DNA of 64,000 nucleotides from Desulfobacter sp. (GCA_028768525.1 CP054837.1:4708001-4772000), one strand, 5' to 3'; shown: positions 36,709-45,845, counted from the stretch's first letter. A program made the numbers and translations. Notes: a model not told the origin generated them from the letters alone.

Positions 36709-37392
36709 TTATGCTTTGGTTGTATCATCATCTTTGGGGGATTGGGAGGATTTTAAGGCGCTGAGTTCCTTTTCGATATCGTCATCGGCGGCCAGGTCTT
36801 CAAAGGCCTCTTCCAGGCTGGATTTTTTGCCGTAGTTTACCAGGTCAGCCTCGGCCTCCATGCGTTCGATATTATTTTCCATTTCCTCGAACTTCTGCAT
36901 GACCTCCGATGAATCCACCCGGCGGATCTCTTCCCGGGCCTTTTTTTTGCGCTGGGCCCGGATATGGCGCTGGACCAGCAGGCGCTGTTTTTCCCGGGCG
37001 GATTTGAGTTTGGTCTCCAGTTCCTGGATGTCATCCCGGTATTGTTCCACAATGGCGGAAAGGTCGCTGAGCTCTTCATCCACGGCGTCGGCCCTCTGGG
37101 TAAATCTGCGTTTTTCAACCAGGGCCTGGCGGGCCAGGTCGTCCCGGCCTTTCCCCACAGCCAGTTCCGCCTTTTGGCTCCAGAAGTCCTCCCGGTCCCG
37201 GGTGTCCTCCAGAAGGCGTTCCACCTTTTTCTGGTTGGCAATGGATCCGGCACAGGCGGATTTCAGTTCAATGAGGGTGTCTTCCATCTCCCTGATCATG
37301 AGTTTGATCAGTTTTTCCGGGTCTTCGGCCTTGTCCAGCATGGCGTTGATGTTTGAGGATACGATGTCTCTGAACCGTGTAAAAATTCCCAT
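36709..37392 (-). CDS. pspA: Phage shock protein A
   Basis: 227 residues, normal for PspA. Begins with the amphipathic helix MGIFTRFRDIVSSNINAML and the following LIRLMIREMEDTL-type segment; the remainder is coiled coil. PspA binds stressed inner membrane and holds the activator PspF inactive. AAGGAG ribosome site. First gene of the operon, read from a sigma-54 promoter 47 bp upstream. Confidence 0.95.
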   Translation of the reverse strand: MGIFTRFRDIVSSNINAMLDKAEDPEKLIKLMIREMEDTLIELKSACAGSIANQKKVERLLEDTRDREDFWSQKAELAVGKGRDDLARQALVEKRRFTQRADAVDEELSDLSAIVEQYRDDIQELETKLKSAREKQRLLVQRHIRAQRKKKAREEIRRVDSSEVMQKFEEMENNIERMEAEADLVNYGKKSSLEEAFEDLAADDDIEKELSALKSSQSPKDDDTTKA

Positions 37393-37438
37393 TTTTTATC
37401 TCCTTGTGTTGGGTGTTGTTCTTTTACCGAGGAAATAG

Positions 37439-37454
37439 AGCAGAAAACGTGCCA
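37439..37454 (-). promoter_or_regulatory. Sigma-54 promoter of the psp operon
   Basis: Minus strand TGGCACGTTTTCTGCT matches the consensus at 11 of 12 positions with correct GG-N10-GC spacing. Start of transcription near 37428, 36 bp before pspA. The divergent pspF encodes the activator. Confidence 0.88.
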
Positions 37455-37467
37455 TTGCCTGTTGTTG

Positions 37468-37490
37468 TTGAAAATTTGTTTTTGTTTCAA
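37468..37490. promoter_or_regulatory. Inverted repeat, possible PspF enhancer site
   Basis: TTGAAA at 37468-37473 and TTTCAA at 37485-37490 with 11 bp between, just upstream of the sigma-54 promoter and between pspA and pspF. Confidence 0.45.
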
Positions 37491-37571
37491 TGGGTTGGGT
37501 GACTTGAATAAAAAAAAAGAATGTGGTAGTTTAAACCATTATATGGTGATATTAACCGTTTTGGAGTGTCT

Positions 37572-38627
37572 ATGGCTTATATTCATGATAAATCCCCGGG
37601 CGAGGCCCTGGGACAGTCCGAAGTCTTTCTTGAATTCCAGGAGCAGATTTCCAGGGTGGCCCCCATTGACCGGCCGGTGCTCATCCTGGGGGAGCGGGGG
37701 ACAGGCAAGGAACTGGCAGCCGCCCGGCTTCATTTCCTTTCAAAGCGGTGGCAGAAGCCCCTGGTGACCCTGAATTGCGCCGCCCTCACCCCCACCCTCA
37801 TCGGTTCCGAGCTTTTCGGTTATGAAAAAGGGGCCTTTACCGGGGCGGGGAGCCGGCGGGCCGGGCGGTTCGAACAGGCTGACGGGGGCACCCTTTTCCT
37901 GGATGAAATCGGGAATATTCCCATGGAGGTCCAGGAGAAAATACTGAGGGTGGTGGAGTACGGCAGCTTTGAGCGGGTGGGGGACTCCCGGCCGGTACAG
38001 ACAGATGTGAGGATTGTGGCGGCGGCCAATGTGGATCTGGCCGCCATGGCGGAACTGGGGCGGTTCAAACGGGATCTGCTGGACCGGCTTTCCTTTGAAG
38101 TGGTGTTTGTGCCGCCGCTTCGGCGCCGTACCGGGGACATCTCCATGCTGGCTGCTCATTTTGCCGGGCGCATGGCCTTTGAACTGGGCCATGACCTGGT
38201 GCCTGAATTTTCACGCCAGGCGGCCATGGCCCTGGAGGCCCATGACTGGCCCGGCAATGTCCGGGAATTGAAAAATGTGGTGGAGCGGGCAGTATACAAA
38301 AGCCGGGACAGCCGGATTGATGAGATTTCATTCGATCCCTTTGTTTCTCCCTGGAAACGCCTTCCCCTTCCGGAAATCTCCGGTCTGGCAGGAGGGGAGC
38401 CACAGCCCGGAAAATCTCACCGGACGCCTGCCCGGCAGGAAATGGATACGGACCTGCCCGTGGCGGATCTGGCCGAAAAGCCTTTGAAAGAAGCGGTGGC
38501 GTTATTGGAACGGTACAGGCTCGACAGGGCATTGGCCGCCGCCCGGTTCAACCAGACCCAGGCGGCCCGGATCCTGGGGCTGAGCTATGACCAGTTCCGG
38601 GGGCTGAAAAAAAAGCACGGGATATGA
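37572..38627 (+). CDS. pspF: PspF-type sigma-54 activator
   Basis: 351 residues from ATG 37572 (GGAG 6 nt upstream). There is no N-terminal sensor: the AAA+ domain begins almost at once (LGERGTGKE, GAFTGA, LFLDEIGN) and a Fis-type helix-turn-helix closes the protein (NQTQAARILGLSYDQFRGLKKKHG). This domain plan, and position opposite pspA, identify PspF. A linker of about 60 residues before the DNA-binding part is longer than in E. coli. Its activity should be blocked by PspA. Confidence 0.93.
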   Translation: MAYIHDKSPGEALGQSEVFLEFQEQISRVAPIDRPVLILGERGTGKELAAARLHFLSKRWQKPLVTLNCAALTPTLIGSELFGYEKGAFTGAGSRRAGRFEQADGGTLFLDEIGNIPMEVQEKILRVVEYGSFERVGDSRPVQTDVRIVAAANVDLAAMAELGRFKRDLLDRLSFEVVFVPPLRRRTGDISMLAAHFAGRMAFELGHDLVPEFSRQAAMALEAHDWPGNVRELKNVVERAVYKSRDSRIDEISFDPFVSPWKRLPLPEISGLAGGEPQPGKSHRTPARQEMDTDLPVADLAEKPLKEAVALLERYRLDRALAAARFNQTQAARILGLSYDQFRGLKKKHGI

Positions 38628-40631
38628 TCATATCCTGATATCCGAATCCATGGGCTGGACCTGGACGCCATTGGGGCTGACCTCTGGATAGACCAATGTC
38701 TGCCCAGGCATCAGCCGGTTGATATCCATGGCCGGGTTGTACTTTTCCAGAAGCCATAGGGGGATTTCCAACTGGTTTTCGCAAAGGTCCCAGATGGTGT
38801 CTCCGGGTTTGATTTCGTATTTTCCGGTGCCGGAAATAAAAAAAGAGTCGAAAAAATCCTCCAGAATTTCCTGATGGAATTCATATCGTTTTTCTTCAAA
38901 TTGATCTGCATCTGGCCCGGCCAGGGGGAGTTTTATGGTCTGGCCCATGGAGATGGGCCTGCCGTAGGTCAGCCCGTTTAATTTCCTGATCCTGGCGGTG
39001 GCAATGCCCAGCCAGTCGGCATAATGGCCCAGGGTCTCCCCGGGAGCGGCATGGATTACCCCGAGCATGCTTTTTTTGCCTTGAATGGTCTTTTTGATTT
39101 TCAGGTCCGCCGTAACCACGGGACGCTCCGCTCCGTCAGGTGCAGGGATGGCGCTTGCGGTTTCTGCCGCGGTTTCCCGGGGAGCGGGTGGTTCTTTTTT
39201 CAGGACTTTGGCCGGTTCCGGTTTGGGGGCTGGTGGGGACGGGGCGGATACCGCCGCTTTAACTGCTGCTGTTTTAACCGCTGCCGGTTCGCCCCTGCTG
39301 CCCACCGGAATCCTCAGGGTCTGGCCGATGTATATGGTTGCCCGCCGGCCCAGGCCATTGGCAATGATCAGGTCCTTTAAGGGGACCCTGTGGGTTCGCG
39401 CAATGCTGCCGGCGGTGTCTCCCCTTGCCACCCGGTGGAACCGGCTGGGCTTCTGCTTGTTCAGGTAGATGGCCGCGGCGGCCTGGGCTGCGGCTTCGGC
39501 GGCGATCCCTTCGGGCAGCCTCAGGGTATACCCTTTGGGAATGTACTTCCGACCGTCAAATACCGGCTTGCGCAGGGCCGGGTTCAGTTTTCTGAGGGTG
39601 GGGATATCCAGCCCGAGCTTTCTGGCAAGTTCCTCAGCCGGAAGAAATCCCTTTGTCTTGAACCGGCTGTGCCGGGCGGGGCGGTCCAGGGCCAGACGGC
39701 CGAAGTATTTTGTATGATTTTTAGCCACTTCCCGGGCCGCCAGAAATTCCGCATAAAAGTTCCGGGAGGCAAATTTAAAGGAACGGCTTGTGTAGCTGGT
39801 GTAGATCTTAGGATAGGTCCGGTGTTTTTTCTGGGCCCGCTTCATTCCTGCAAGGCCGTGGTTATAGGCCGTGATGGCAAGGGGCCAGGATTTCAGTTCC
39901 CCGTAATTCTTTTTTAACAGCTGTGCGGCTCCCCGGGTGGCGATGACGGGGTCCCGGCGTTCATCCACCACATAGCCGATGTCCATGTAACGCTTTCCAG
40001 TGCCCCGGGTAAACTGCCAGATGCCGGCGGCCCCGAATTTTGAATAGGCGGCCGGATTGAAAGAGGATTCCACACATGGCAGGTAGACCAGGTCCTGGGG
40101 GAGGCCGCTGGCCTTGAAAATCCGTTTGAATTCATTCACAAGGGCGCCGGAGCGGATGATACCTTCTTTGAATTGTTCTTTGAGCCCCGTCTGAATCCTC
40201 AGGTTGTAGGCGGCCCGTTTGAAGTGGCTTGGCTTGGGATGCTTGCCGAAGAGGGCGGCAACCTTTTTTTCCATTGGGGAGGAGGGGGGAACCCCCCGGG
40301 ACAATTTTAAAAGAAGATTTTTGTATTTTTTAATGGCTTTTTTCTTTTTTTTCCGGTTCTGGCTGGCGGCCTTCCTGGTGTCGGCCGGATTGAGCTTGAC
40401 CAGCCCGTAACGTTTTGAGAGATCCCTGACATCGTGGATCACCCCTTCCGATTTGGAATGTTTTGTGAAGATATCAGTCCAGAAGGCGATATTGGGCCGG
40501 ATGACGCCGTAGACCGGGAACTCTTCAACGGCAGGGGGGCGGGCCGGGGTGGCGGCCGGGCAGGGCGGGCAGGGTAGATGGATGAGGCCGGCGATGGCAA
40601 TGACGAAGATGGCAATTCGCTTTAATATCAT
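38628..40631 (-). CDS. MltD-like lytic transglycosylase with LysM repeats
   Basis: 667 residues. Signal sequence in the first 25 residues. The SLT domain (about 180-310) has the catalytic glutamate in LPCVESSFNPAAYSKFGAAG and the WQFTRGTGKRY and AYNHGLAGM motifs. Three LysM peptidoglycan-binding repeats follow (about 400, 530 and 620), the middle ones separated by a Pro/Ala/Lys-rich linker. It cleaves murein between MurNAc and GlcNAc. The start at 40631 has GGAG. Its stop codon directly abuts that of pspF. Confidence 0.92.
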   Translation of the reverse strand: MILKRIAIFVIAIAGLIHLPCPPCPAATPARPPAVEEFPVYGVIRPNIAFWTDIFTKHSKSEGVIHDVRDLSKRYGLVKLNPADTRKAASQNRKKKKKAIKKYKNLLLKLSRGVPPSSPMEKKVAALFGKHPKPSHFKRAAYNLRIQTGLKEQFKEGIIRSGALVNEFKRIFKASGLPQDLVYLPCVESSFNPAAYSKFGAAGIWQFTRGTGKRYMDIGYVVDERRDPVIATRGAAQLLKKNYGELKSWPLAITAYNHGLAGMKRAQKKHRTYPKIYTSYTSRSFKFASRNFYAEFLAAREVAKNHTKYFGRLALDRPARHSRFKTKGFLPAEELARKLGLDIPTLRKLNPALRKPVFDGRKYIPKGYTLRLPEGIAAEAAAQAAAAIYLNKQKPSRFHRVARGDTAGSIARTHRVPLKDLIIANGLGRRATIYIGQTLRIPVGSRGEPAAVKTAAVKAAVSAPSPPAPKPEPAKVLKKEPPAPRETAAETASAIPAPDGAERPVVTADLKIKKTIQGKKSMLGVIHAAPGETLGHYADWLGIATARIRKLNGLTYGRPISMGQTIKLPLAGPDADQFEEKRYEFHQEILEDFFDSFFISGTGKYEIKPGDTIWDLCENQLEIPLWLLEKYNPAMDINRLMPGQTLVYPEVSPNGVQVQPMDSDIRI

Positions 40632-40814
40632 AGAATCTCCATGGGTTATGGTTCAGCACACGGACAGCATTTAATCTATCATATTGGAGATTGATTTTGA
40701 ACAGGGAATGGTAATACTACATTGTGATACTTTTGTGAGGTTTGCACAATAGATTCGTGAATGTCTGCATCTACCTTATTGGCAGGAGTTAACCACAGAC
40801 AAAGGAGATGTGAT

Positions 40815-41990
40815 ATGAAATCCACTATTGGTTATTATTTTATCATCGGTCTGGTACTAGCCTGTTCGGCAGGCTTTTACGCCTTTGCCGGCGATGAAGG
40901 GGATATGGGTATGGATAAAAAAACAGAGATGGAAGGAATTGAGGTGGCCACATTTGCCGGGGGGTGCTTCTGGTGCGTGGAGTCGGATTTTGAAAAGGTG
41001 GAAGGGGTAAAAGAAGCGGTTTCCGGGTACACCGGCGGGAGCACGCCTGATCCTTCCTACGGCGAAGTCTCCGGCGGCGGCACCGGCCATGCCGAGGCCG
41101 TACAGGTGTACTACGATCCCAAGGTGGTCAGTTATACAGAGCTTCTGGATGTGTTTTGGCGCCATATCAATCCCACCGACGCCGGCGGGCAGTTTGTGGA
41201 CCGGGGTTCCCAGTACCGGTCCGAAATTTTCTACCATGATGACATCCAGAAAGAGCAGGCCCTGGCCTCACGGGCCGCCCTGGACAGGTCCGGGGTTTTC
41301 GACCGCCCCATAGTGACGCCGGTGACCCAGTTTAAGGCCTTTTACCGGGCAGAGGCGTACCACCAGGATTATTACAAAAAAAATAAATTGCGCTACACCT
41401 ATTACAGGTTTGGTTCCGGACGGGATCAGTTCCTGAAAAAGGCCTGGAAGGATGCGCCCATGAAAGAAATGAGCGCCGGAGGGATGGAGATGGCAGCACC
41501 GGAGATGGCAGAACCTGAGATGGCGGGGGAAATGGAAAATAAAATGGAGAAAACAGGCTGGCGAAAACCGGACCCCGGTAAAATTAAAAAGCTCTTATCT
41601 CCCCTCCAGTACAGGGTGACCCAGGAGGAAGGGACCGAGCCGCCATTCAGAAATGAATACTGGGACAATAAAGAAGAGGGTATTTATGTGGATGTGGTAT
41701 CCGGGGAGCCCCTGTTCAGTTCAAAGGACAAGTTCGCCTCCGGCACAGGGTGGCCCAGTTTTACCCGTCCGCTGGAAGCAGAACACATCGTGGAAAAGAC
41801 AGACCGCAGTTTGTTCATGACCCGGACCGAGGTCCGCAGCCGCTACGGCGATTCCCATTTGGGGCATGTCTTTGACGACGGGCCCCGGCCAACCGGCCTG
41901 AGGTACTGCATCAATTCCGCCGCCCTGAGGTTCATCCCTAAAGAGAAGCTTGAAACTGAAGGATACGGCAAGTACGCGTCCATGTTCTAA
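40815..41990 (+). CDS. msrAB: Secreted MsrA-MsrB methionine sulfoxide reductase fusion with Met-rich linker
   Basis: 391 residues from ATG 40815 (AAAGGAG upstream). A signal peptide ends near FYAFAGDEG. MsrA domain about 42-205 with catalytic Cys51 in GCFWC; MsrB domain about 255-391 with catalytic Cys365 in RYCINSAALRF. The two CxxC zinc pairs of many MsrB proteins are absent. Repairs oxidised methionines in periplasmic proteins, both S and R sulfoxides. The linker 216-244 has eight methionines in 29 residues in an MA/E-rich context, and the mature N terminus also carries several. This is unusual and suggests a self-repairing oxidant or metal trap. Confidence 0.93.
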   Translation: MKSTIGYYFIIGLVLACSAGFYAFAGDEGDMGMDKKTEMEGIEVATFAGGCFWCVESDFEKVEGVKEAVSGYTGGSTPDPSYGEVSGGGTGHAEAVQVYYDPKVVSYTELLDVFWRHINPTDAGGQFVDRGSQYRSEIFYHDDIQKEQALASRAALDRSGVFDRPIVTPVTQFKAFYRAEAYHQDYYKKNKLRYTYYRFGSGRDQFLKKAWKDAPMKEMSAGGMEMAAPEMAEPEMAGEMENKMEKTGWRKPDPGKIKKLLSPLQYRVTQEEGTEPPFRNEYWDNKEEGIYVDVVSGEPLFSSKDKFASGTGWPSFTRPLEAEHIVEKTDRSLFMTRTEVRSRYGDSHLGHVFDDGPRPTGLRYCINSAALRFIPKEKLETEGYGKYASMF

Positions 41991-42003
41991 CCTGATGGTG
42001 TCT

Positions 42004-42035
42004 TCGGCCCGGCATAATAGGTTCTGCCGGGCCGA
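42004..42035 (+). terminator. Hairpin after msrAB
   Basis: TCGGCCCGGC and GCCGGGCCGA form a perfect 10-bp stem with a 12-nt loop, 13 bp after the stop. No T-run follows. Confidence 0.6.
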
Positions 42036-42152
42036 GGACAACCGGGGAGACCCATGGTGTTCCCCGGTCAATGGTGCGTATCACCTTGACTTTGAGGACA
42101 AAAATTTTTACAAACGGAGCATTGGGAAATCATATAAATGGGAGGTGATCCC

Positions 42153-42854
42153 GTGGATACCCATATTCTGGTGGTTGAGGATAACCACGATCTCGCGAAA
42201 TTGCTCGAATTAAATTTTAAGGATGAAACCTGGCAGGTGGAACTGGCCTTTGACGGCAACCGGGGCTTCAAACGTGCCCGTACCGGAAGGTACAGCTTGA
42301 TTGTCCTGGATATCATGCTCCCCGGCATGGACGGGATATCAATTTTAAAGCAATTGCGGGCGGAGAAAGTTCAGACACCTGTGATCATGCTCACCTCAAA
42401 GGCCTCGGAAGTGGACCGGATTCTGGGACTGGAGTTCGGGGCCGACGATTATGTGACCAAGCCTTTCAGTGTGAGGGAGCTTGTGGCCCGGATCAAGGCG
42501 CTGTTCCGCAGGATCGAGGCTGTGGAAAAGGGGGGCGCGGATACAATTCCTGAAAAGATATCCGTGGGAGATCTTGCCATTGTGCCCGAAAAAAGGGAGG
42601 TGACCAGGGCCGGTGAGACAGTGGCGCTGACGGCCAGAGAGTTTGACCTGCTCTATTTTTTTGCCCGGCATCCTGGCCGGGTATTTAACCGGGCCCAACT
42701 GCTGGAACATGTGTGGGGCTACGGCCATGACGGGTATGAACATGCCGTCAATTCCAATATCAACCGGCTGCGGGCCAAGATTGAAACCGACCCGGCCGCC
42801 CCGGAATATGTGCTTACGGTGTGGGGCGTGGGCTATAAGTTCAGGGAGGGATAG
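42153..42854 (+). CDS. OmpR/PhoB-family response regulator
   Basis: 233 residues. Receiver domain (VVEDN acidic pair, phospho-acceptor in VLDIMLPG, Lys in TKPFSVREL) and a C-terminal winged helix (LTAREFDLLYFF, FNRAQLLEHVWG, VNSNINRLRAKIE, VWGVGYKF). I start at GTG 42153, which has a strong GGAGGTGA site; an upstream ATG at 42138 precedes that site and is unlikely. The sensor kinase gene follows 5 bp downstream. Confidence 0.94.
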   Translation: MDTHILVVEDNHDLAKLLELNFKDETWQVELAFDGNRGFKRARTGRYSLIVLDIMLPGMDGISILKQLRAEKVQTPVIMLTSKASEVDRILGLEFGADDYVTKPFSVRELVARIKALFRRIEAVEKGGADTIPEKISVGDLAIVPEKREVTRAGETVALTAREFDLLYFFARHPGRVFNRAQLLEHVWGYGHDGYEHAVNSNINRLRAKIETDPAAPEYVLTVWGVGYKFREG

Positions 42855-42859
42855 GGGGC

Positions 42860-44341
42860 ATGTTTACATCTCTTTATTCACGCATTGCTGCAGGCCTGGC
42901 CATGCTTTTCCTGTTGATCGGGTTGATTTTTATTGGGGTGACGGTTTTTTCCACGGACATGTACCAGCAGGAGGTGAATCAGAAGCTGAACACCGGCCTG
43001 GCCCGTCAGATCGTGAAAGAGTGGCTGCTTATGGACAAAGGCGTGGTCAATGACCATGCCCTCCGGGAAGCCTTCCACATGCTCATGGTGGTGAATCCGG
43101 GCATTGAAATCTATCTGCTGGATATTGAAGGGAATATCCTGACCTATTCCGCACCCAGGGGGAGTGTGAAACGCAGGGCCGTGGATATGGAACCGGTGCT
43201 GGCCCGGCTGGCCGATCCCGAAGGAAGCGTGCTGATCCAGGGAGACGATCCCCGGGGAACAGACCGGAAAAAGGTGTTTTCAGCGGCACCCATCACCCGG
43301 GAGGGGCGTCTGGAGGGCTATCTTTACGTCATCCTCGGGGGAGAGCAATACGATACGGTGGTGGACAAGCTCAAGGGCAGCTATATCATCCAGCTTTCCA
43401 CCTGGATGATGGGGGCGGGCCTGATTTTTACCTTTGCTTCAGGACTGGTGCTCTTTGCCCTGCTCACCGGGCGCCTTAAAAAACTAGTGGCTGCCGTGGA
43501 TGGGTTCCGCCCCGGCAAGGACGCGGCGGATCTGAATCTGCCCATGGCCGAGGAAGAGGGCGGGAATGATGAAATCCACCGGCTGGCCAGGACCTTCAAA
43601 GGCATGGCCGTCCGAATCCAGAGGCAGATGTCGGCACTGGATGCCTCGGACAAATTGCGGCGGGAACTGGTGGCCAATGTCTCCCACGACCTGCGCACCC
43701 CTTTGGCCACCCTCCAGGGGTATATGGAAACCATGCTGATCAATGAAGGCCGCCACTCCCCGGAGGAGCGGCGCCACTACCTTGAGGTGGCCATCAAGCA
43801 CTGCCTTCGGCTCAACCGTCTGGTCAGCGAACTGCTGGAACTGGCCCGGATGGAATCGGCGGAGATGAAAATCAGCCCCGAACCCTTTTTGCTGGATGAA
43901 CTGGCTGGGGACATTGTCCAGAAATTCAGCCTCCGGGCCCGGGCGTCGGGTATACGGCTGGAGATCCTTCCCCCGGAGCGGCCGGCTTTTGTCATGGCCG
44001 ACATTGCACTGGTTGAACGGGCACTGGAAAACCTCATTGAAAACGGGCTGCGCCATACACCGGCCCAGGGGAGGGTGGGGGTGGAAATTTCATCCGGAAA
44101 CAGTGTCCGGGCGGCGGTAAGGGATACCGGACCCGGAATACCCGAGGATGAACTGCCCTTTATCTTTAACCGGTTTTTTCATGCCGGCGGGGAGATGGAT
44201 GATGACACCCGGCATACGGGCCTGGGCCTGGCCATCACCCAAAAGATCGTCGAACTCCACGGCAGCCGGCTGGGGGTGGAAACAGGGCCGGAGGGCACCT
44301 GCTTTTCCTTTGGGCTTCCCCGGTCTTCCCCGGGGGCCTAA
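42860..44341 (+). CDS. Membrane sensor histidine kinase
   Basis: 493 residues. Two membrane helices (about 10-30 and 178-200) enclose a periplasmic sensor of about 145 residues. HAMP about 200-255, HisKA with His276 (VSHDLRTPLATL), HATPase N box (LENLIENGLRHTP) and G boxes DTGPGIPEDE and HTGLGLAI. It should phosphorylate the OmpR-type regulator encoded just upstream. Its stop overlaps the stop of the convergent aminotransferase by 4 bp. Stimulus unknown. Confidence 0.93.
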   Translation: MFTSLYSRIAAGLAMLFLLIGLIFIGVTVFSTDMYQQEVNQKLNTGLARQIVKEWLLMDKGVVNDHALREAFHMLMVVNPGIEIYLLDIEGNILTYSAPRGSVKRRAVDMEPVLARLADPEGSVLIQGDDPRGTDRKKVFSAAPITREGRLEGYLYVILGGEQYDTVVDKLKGSYIIQLSTWMMGAGLIFTFASGLVLFALLTGRLKKLVAAVDGFRPGKDAADLNLPMAEEEGGNDEIHRLARTFKGMAVRIQRQMSALDASDKLRRELVANVSHDLRTPLATLQGYMETMLINEGRHSPEERRHYLEVAIKHCLRLNRLVSELLELARMESAEMKISPEPFLLDELAGDIVQKFSLRARASGIRLEILPPERPAFVMADIALVERALENLIENGLRHTPAQGRVGVEISSGNSVRAAVRDTGPGIPEDELPFIFNRFFHAGGEMDDDTRHTGLGLAITQKIVELHGSRLGVETGPEGTCFSFGLPRSSPGA

Positions 44342-45549
44342 CCCATTACCGCCCTTGCGGCCCGTCCCAGCTTTTCAACGGCTTTTTCCAATACGGTTTC
44401 ATCGGCCATGGTGTAGTTCAGGCGCATGGTTTCATGGCCCTGGGAGGCATCGGTGTAGAAAAACTGTCCCGGTACAAAGGCCACCCCGTTTTCAATGGCC
44501 TTGTGGTAGAGGTCCATGCCCTTGAGGCCTTTTGGGCCGGCCACCCAAAGGAACATGCCGCCGTCCGAGGGGGATACGGTGAACCCCCCGGGCAGGTGGC
44601 GGGAAAGTGCCGCCTCCATGGCCTGCTGCCGGGGGCGGTAGAGGTCGATGATCTTCGGCAGCTGCCGGTCCAGGTAATTGCCGGCCAGGTATTCGGCGGC
44701 CAGGGCCTGGTTGAAGGTGGAGGTGTGCAGGTCCACTCCCTGCTTGACCAGCACCAGCCATTCCCTTAAAAATTTCGGGGCGGCGTAGAAGCCGATGCGC
44801 AGCCCCGGGGCAAACACCTTGGACAGGGTGGAAATGTAGATGACATTTTCCGGGGCCAGGGTTTTGATGGGGGGAAGGGACTCGCCCCGGTACCGCAGGG
44901 CGGAATAGGGATCGTCTTCCACCAGCAGGGCGTTATATTTCTGGATGATCCGGGCGATTTCTTTTCTACGCTCCAGGGTCAGGCTCCGCCCTGTGGGGTT
45001 CTGGAAGGTGGGCACCAGGTAGATGAATTTAATCTGGTTGGCTTTAAGGGTCTCTTCCAGGGATTCGGGAATCAGTCCCTCATCGTCCATCTCCATGGCC
45101 ACATACCGGGGTTCATAGGGGTTGAAGGCGGAAATGGCCCCGAGGTAGGTGGGGGCTTCCAGGGCGATTTTATCCCCTTTGGAGATAAGGAGCTTGGCCG
45201 CCGCATCCAGCACCCCCTGGGAGCCCGAAGTGATATTCACCTCATCCGGGGCGACCTGGATTCCCCTGTCTGACAACAGCTGTGCCACCTGTTCCCTTAG
45301 GGGCATGAACCCTTCGGTGAGATCGTACTGGAATGCCTGGGATTTGTAATTGGAGAGTACCCGGTCGGTGAGTTCCTGGAAAATTTCCATGGGAAAGCTG
45401 TCCGGGGAGGGAATGCCGCCGGCCAGTGAGGTGATGGCCGGATCCGATACCACCTTGAGAATTTCCCTGATGGCATTGGCCTGCATCAGTCCTGTGCGGT
45501 CCGCAAGAAGATGTTTGAAATTCGGTTCCCGATCCGATTCGACAGTCAT
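44338..45549 (-). CDS. PLP-dependent aminotransferase (2-aminoadipate/aromatic type)
   Basis: 403 residues, fold type I class I/II. PLP Lys in YISTLSKVFAPGLRIG. Substrate arginine region near MRLNYTMADE. The opening LLADRTGLMQANAIREILK and SLAGGIPSPDSFP pattern is that of the LysN/2-aminoadipate transaminase and PLP-dependent aminotransferase group (PdxR-like without the DNA-binding domain). The start has GGAGG. Probably works on aromatic, branched or aminoadipate substrates; the exact one is not clear. Confidence 0.9.
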   Translation of the reverse strand: MTVESDREPNFKHLLADRTGLMQANAIREILKVVSDPAITSLAGGIPSPDSFPMEIFQELTDRVLSNYKSQAFQYDLTEGFMPLREQVAQLLSDRGIQVAPDEVNITSGSQGVLDAAAKLLISKGDKIALEAPTYLGAISAFNPYEPRYVAMEMDDEGLIPESLEETLKANQIKFIYLVPTFQNPTGRSLTLERRKEIARIIQKYNALLVEDDPYSALRYRGESLPPIKTLAPENVIYISTLSKVFAPGLRIGFYAAPKFLREWLVLVKQGVDLHTSTFNQALAAEYLAGNYLDRQLPKIIDLYRPRQQAMEAALSRHLPGGFTVSPSDGGMFLWVAGPKGLKGMDLYHKAIENGVAFVPGQFFYTDASQGHETMRLNYTMADETVLEKAVEKLGRAARAVMG

Positions 45550-45630
45550 GGGGGGCCTCCTTGGCTTCTGGTAAATAAAGGAGCAGCATATCAGAAAGAA
45601 GGTTACCGGGACAGATACAGAAATACAAAA

Positions 45631-45657
45631 TATCCGCCATAACAGATATGGCGGATA
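45631..45657 (-). terminator. Intrinsic terminator of the small selenoprotein gene
   Basis: TATCCGCCATA and TATGGCGGATA form a perfect 11-bp stem with a 5-nt loop. On the minus strand TTTTGTATTT follows. It lies 6 bp beyond the stop of the small gene upstream. Confidence 0.88.
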
Positions 45658-45662
45658 ATGGA

Positions 45663-45845
45663 TTACAGGCGGTTTACCGGGACATTGGCCAGTTGTTCTT
45701 CAAGCCATTCGTCCATCAGTTCCTTGTACTTGTCTTCGGGGTAGCGTGTGCCGCAGGACCTGCAGCATAGATAGACCCGGGTTCAGGTCCGCTTGATCAA
45801 TAATTTGCCCCCGCAGGAGAGGCATCTGCCGGTGATTTCTTTCAT
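45663..45845 (-). CDS. Small dual-CxxC selenoprotein
   Basis: 60 residues, too short and interrupted for usual ORF lists. From ATG 45845 (AGGACAACC upstream) the frame reads MKEITGRCLSCGGKLLIKRT, then UGA at codon 21 (45783-45785), then TRVYLCCRSCGTRYPEDKYK and a helical tail ending NRL and TAA. Two CxxC pairs (C8/C11 and C28/C31 or neighbours) flank the UGA. A SECIS-like hairpin follows the UGA, and the genome has a Sec formate dehydrogenase, so Sec insertion is very likely. I recall an NCBI family named dual CXXC motif small (seleno)protein that fits. The pattern suggests a zinc-ribbon redox protein. Role unknown. Own terminator downstream; divergent from gpt. Confidence 0.82.
45749..45785 (-). 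promoter_or_regulatory. UGA codon and SECIS hairpin of the small selenoprotein
   Basis: After the UGA (45783-45785) and 15 nt, arm TGCTGCA (45761-45767), loop GGTCC (45756-45760) and arm TGCGGCA (45749-45755) form a 7-bp stem with one G-U pair. Loop sequence GGUC and spacing resemble the E. coli fdhF SECIS. Confidence 0.8.
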
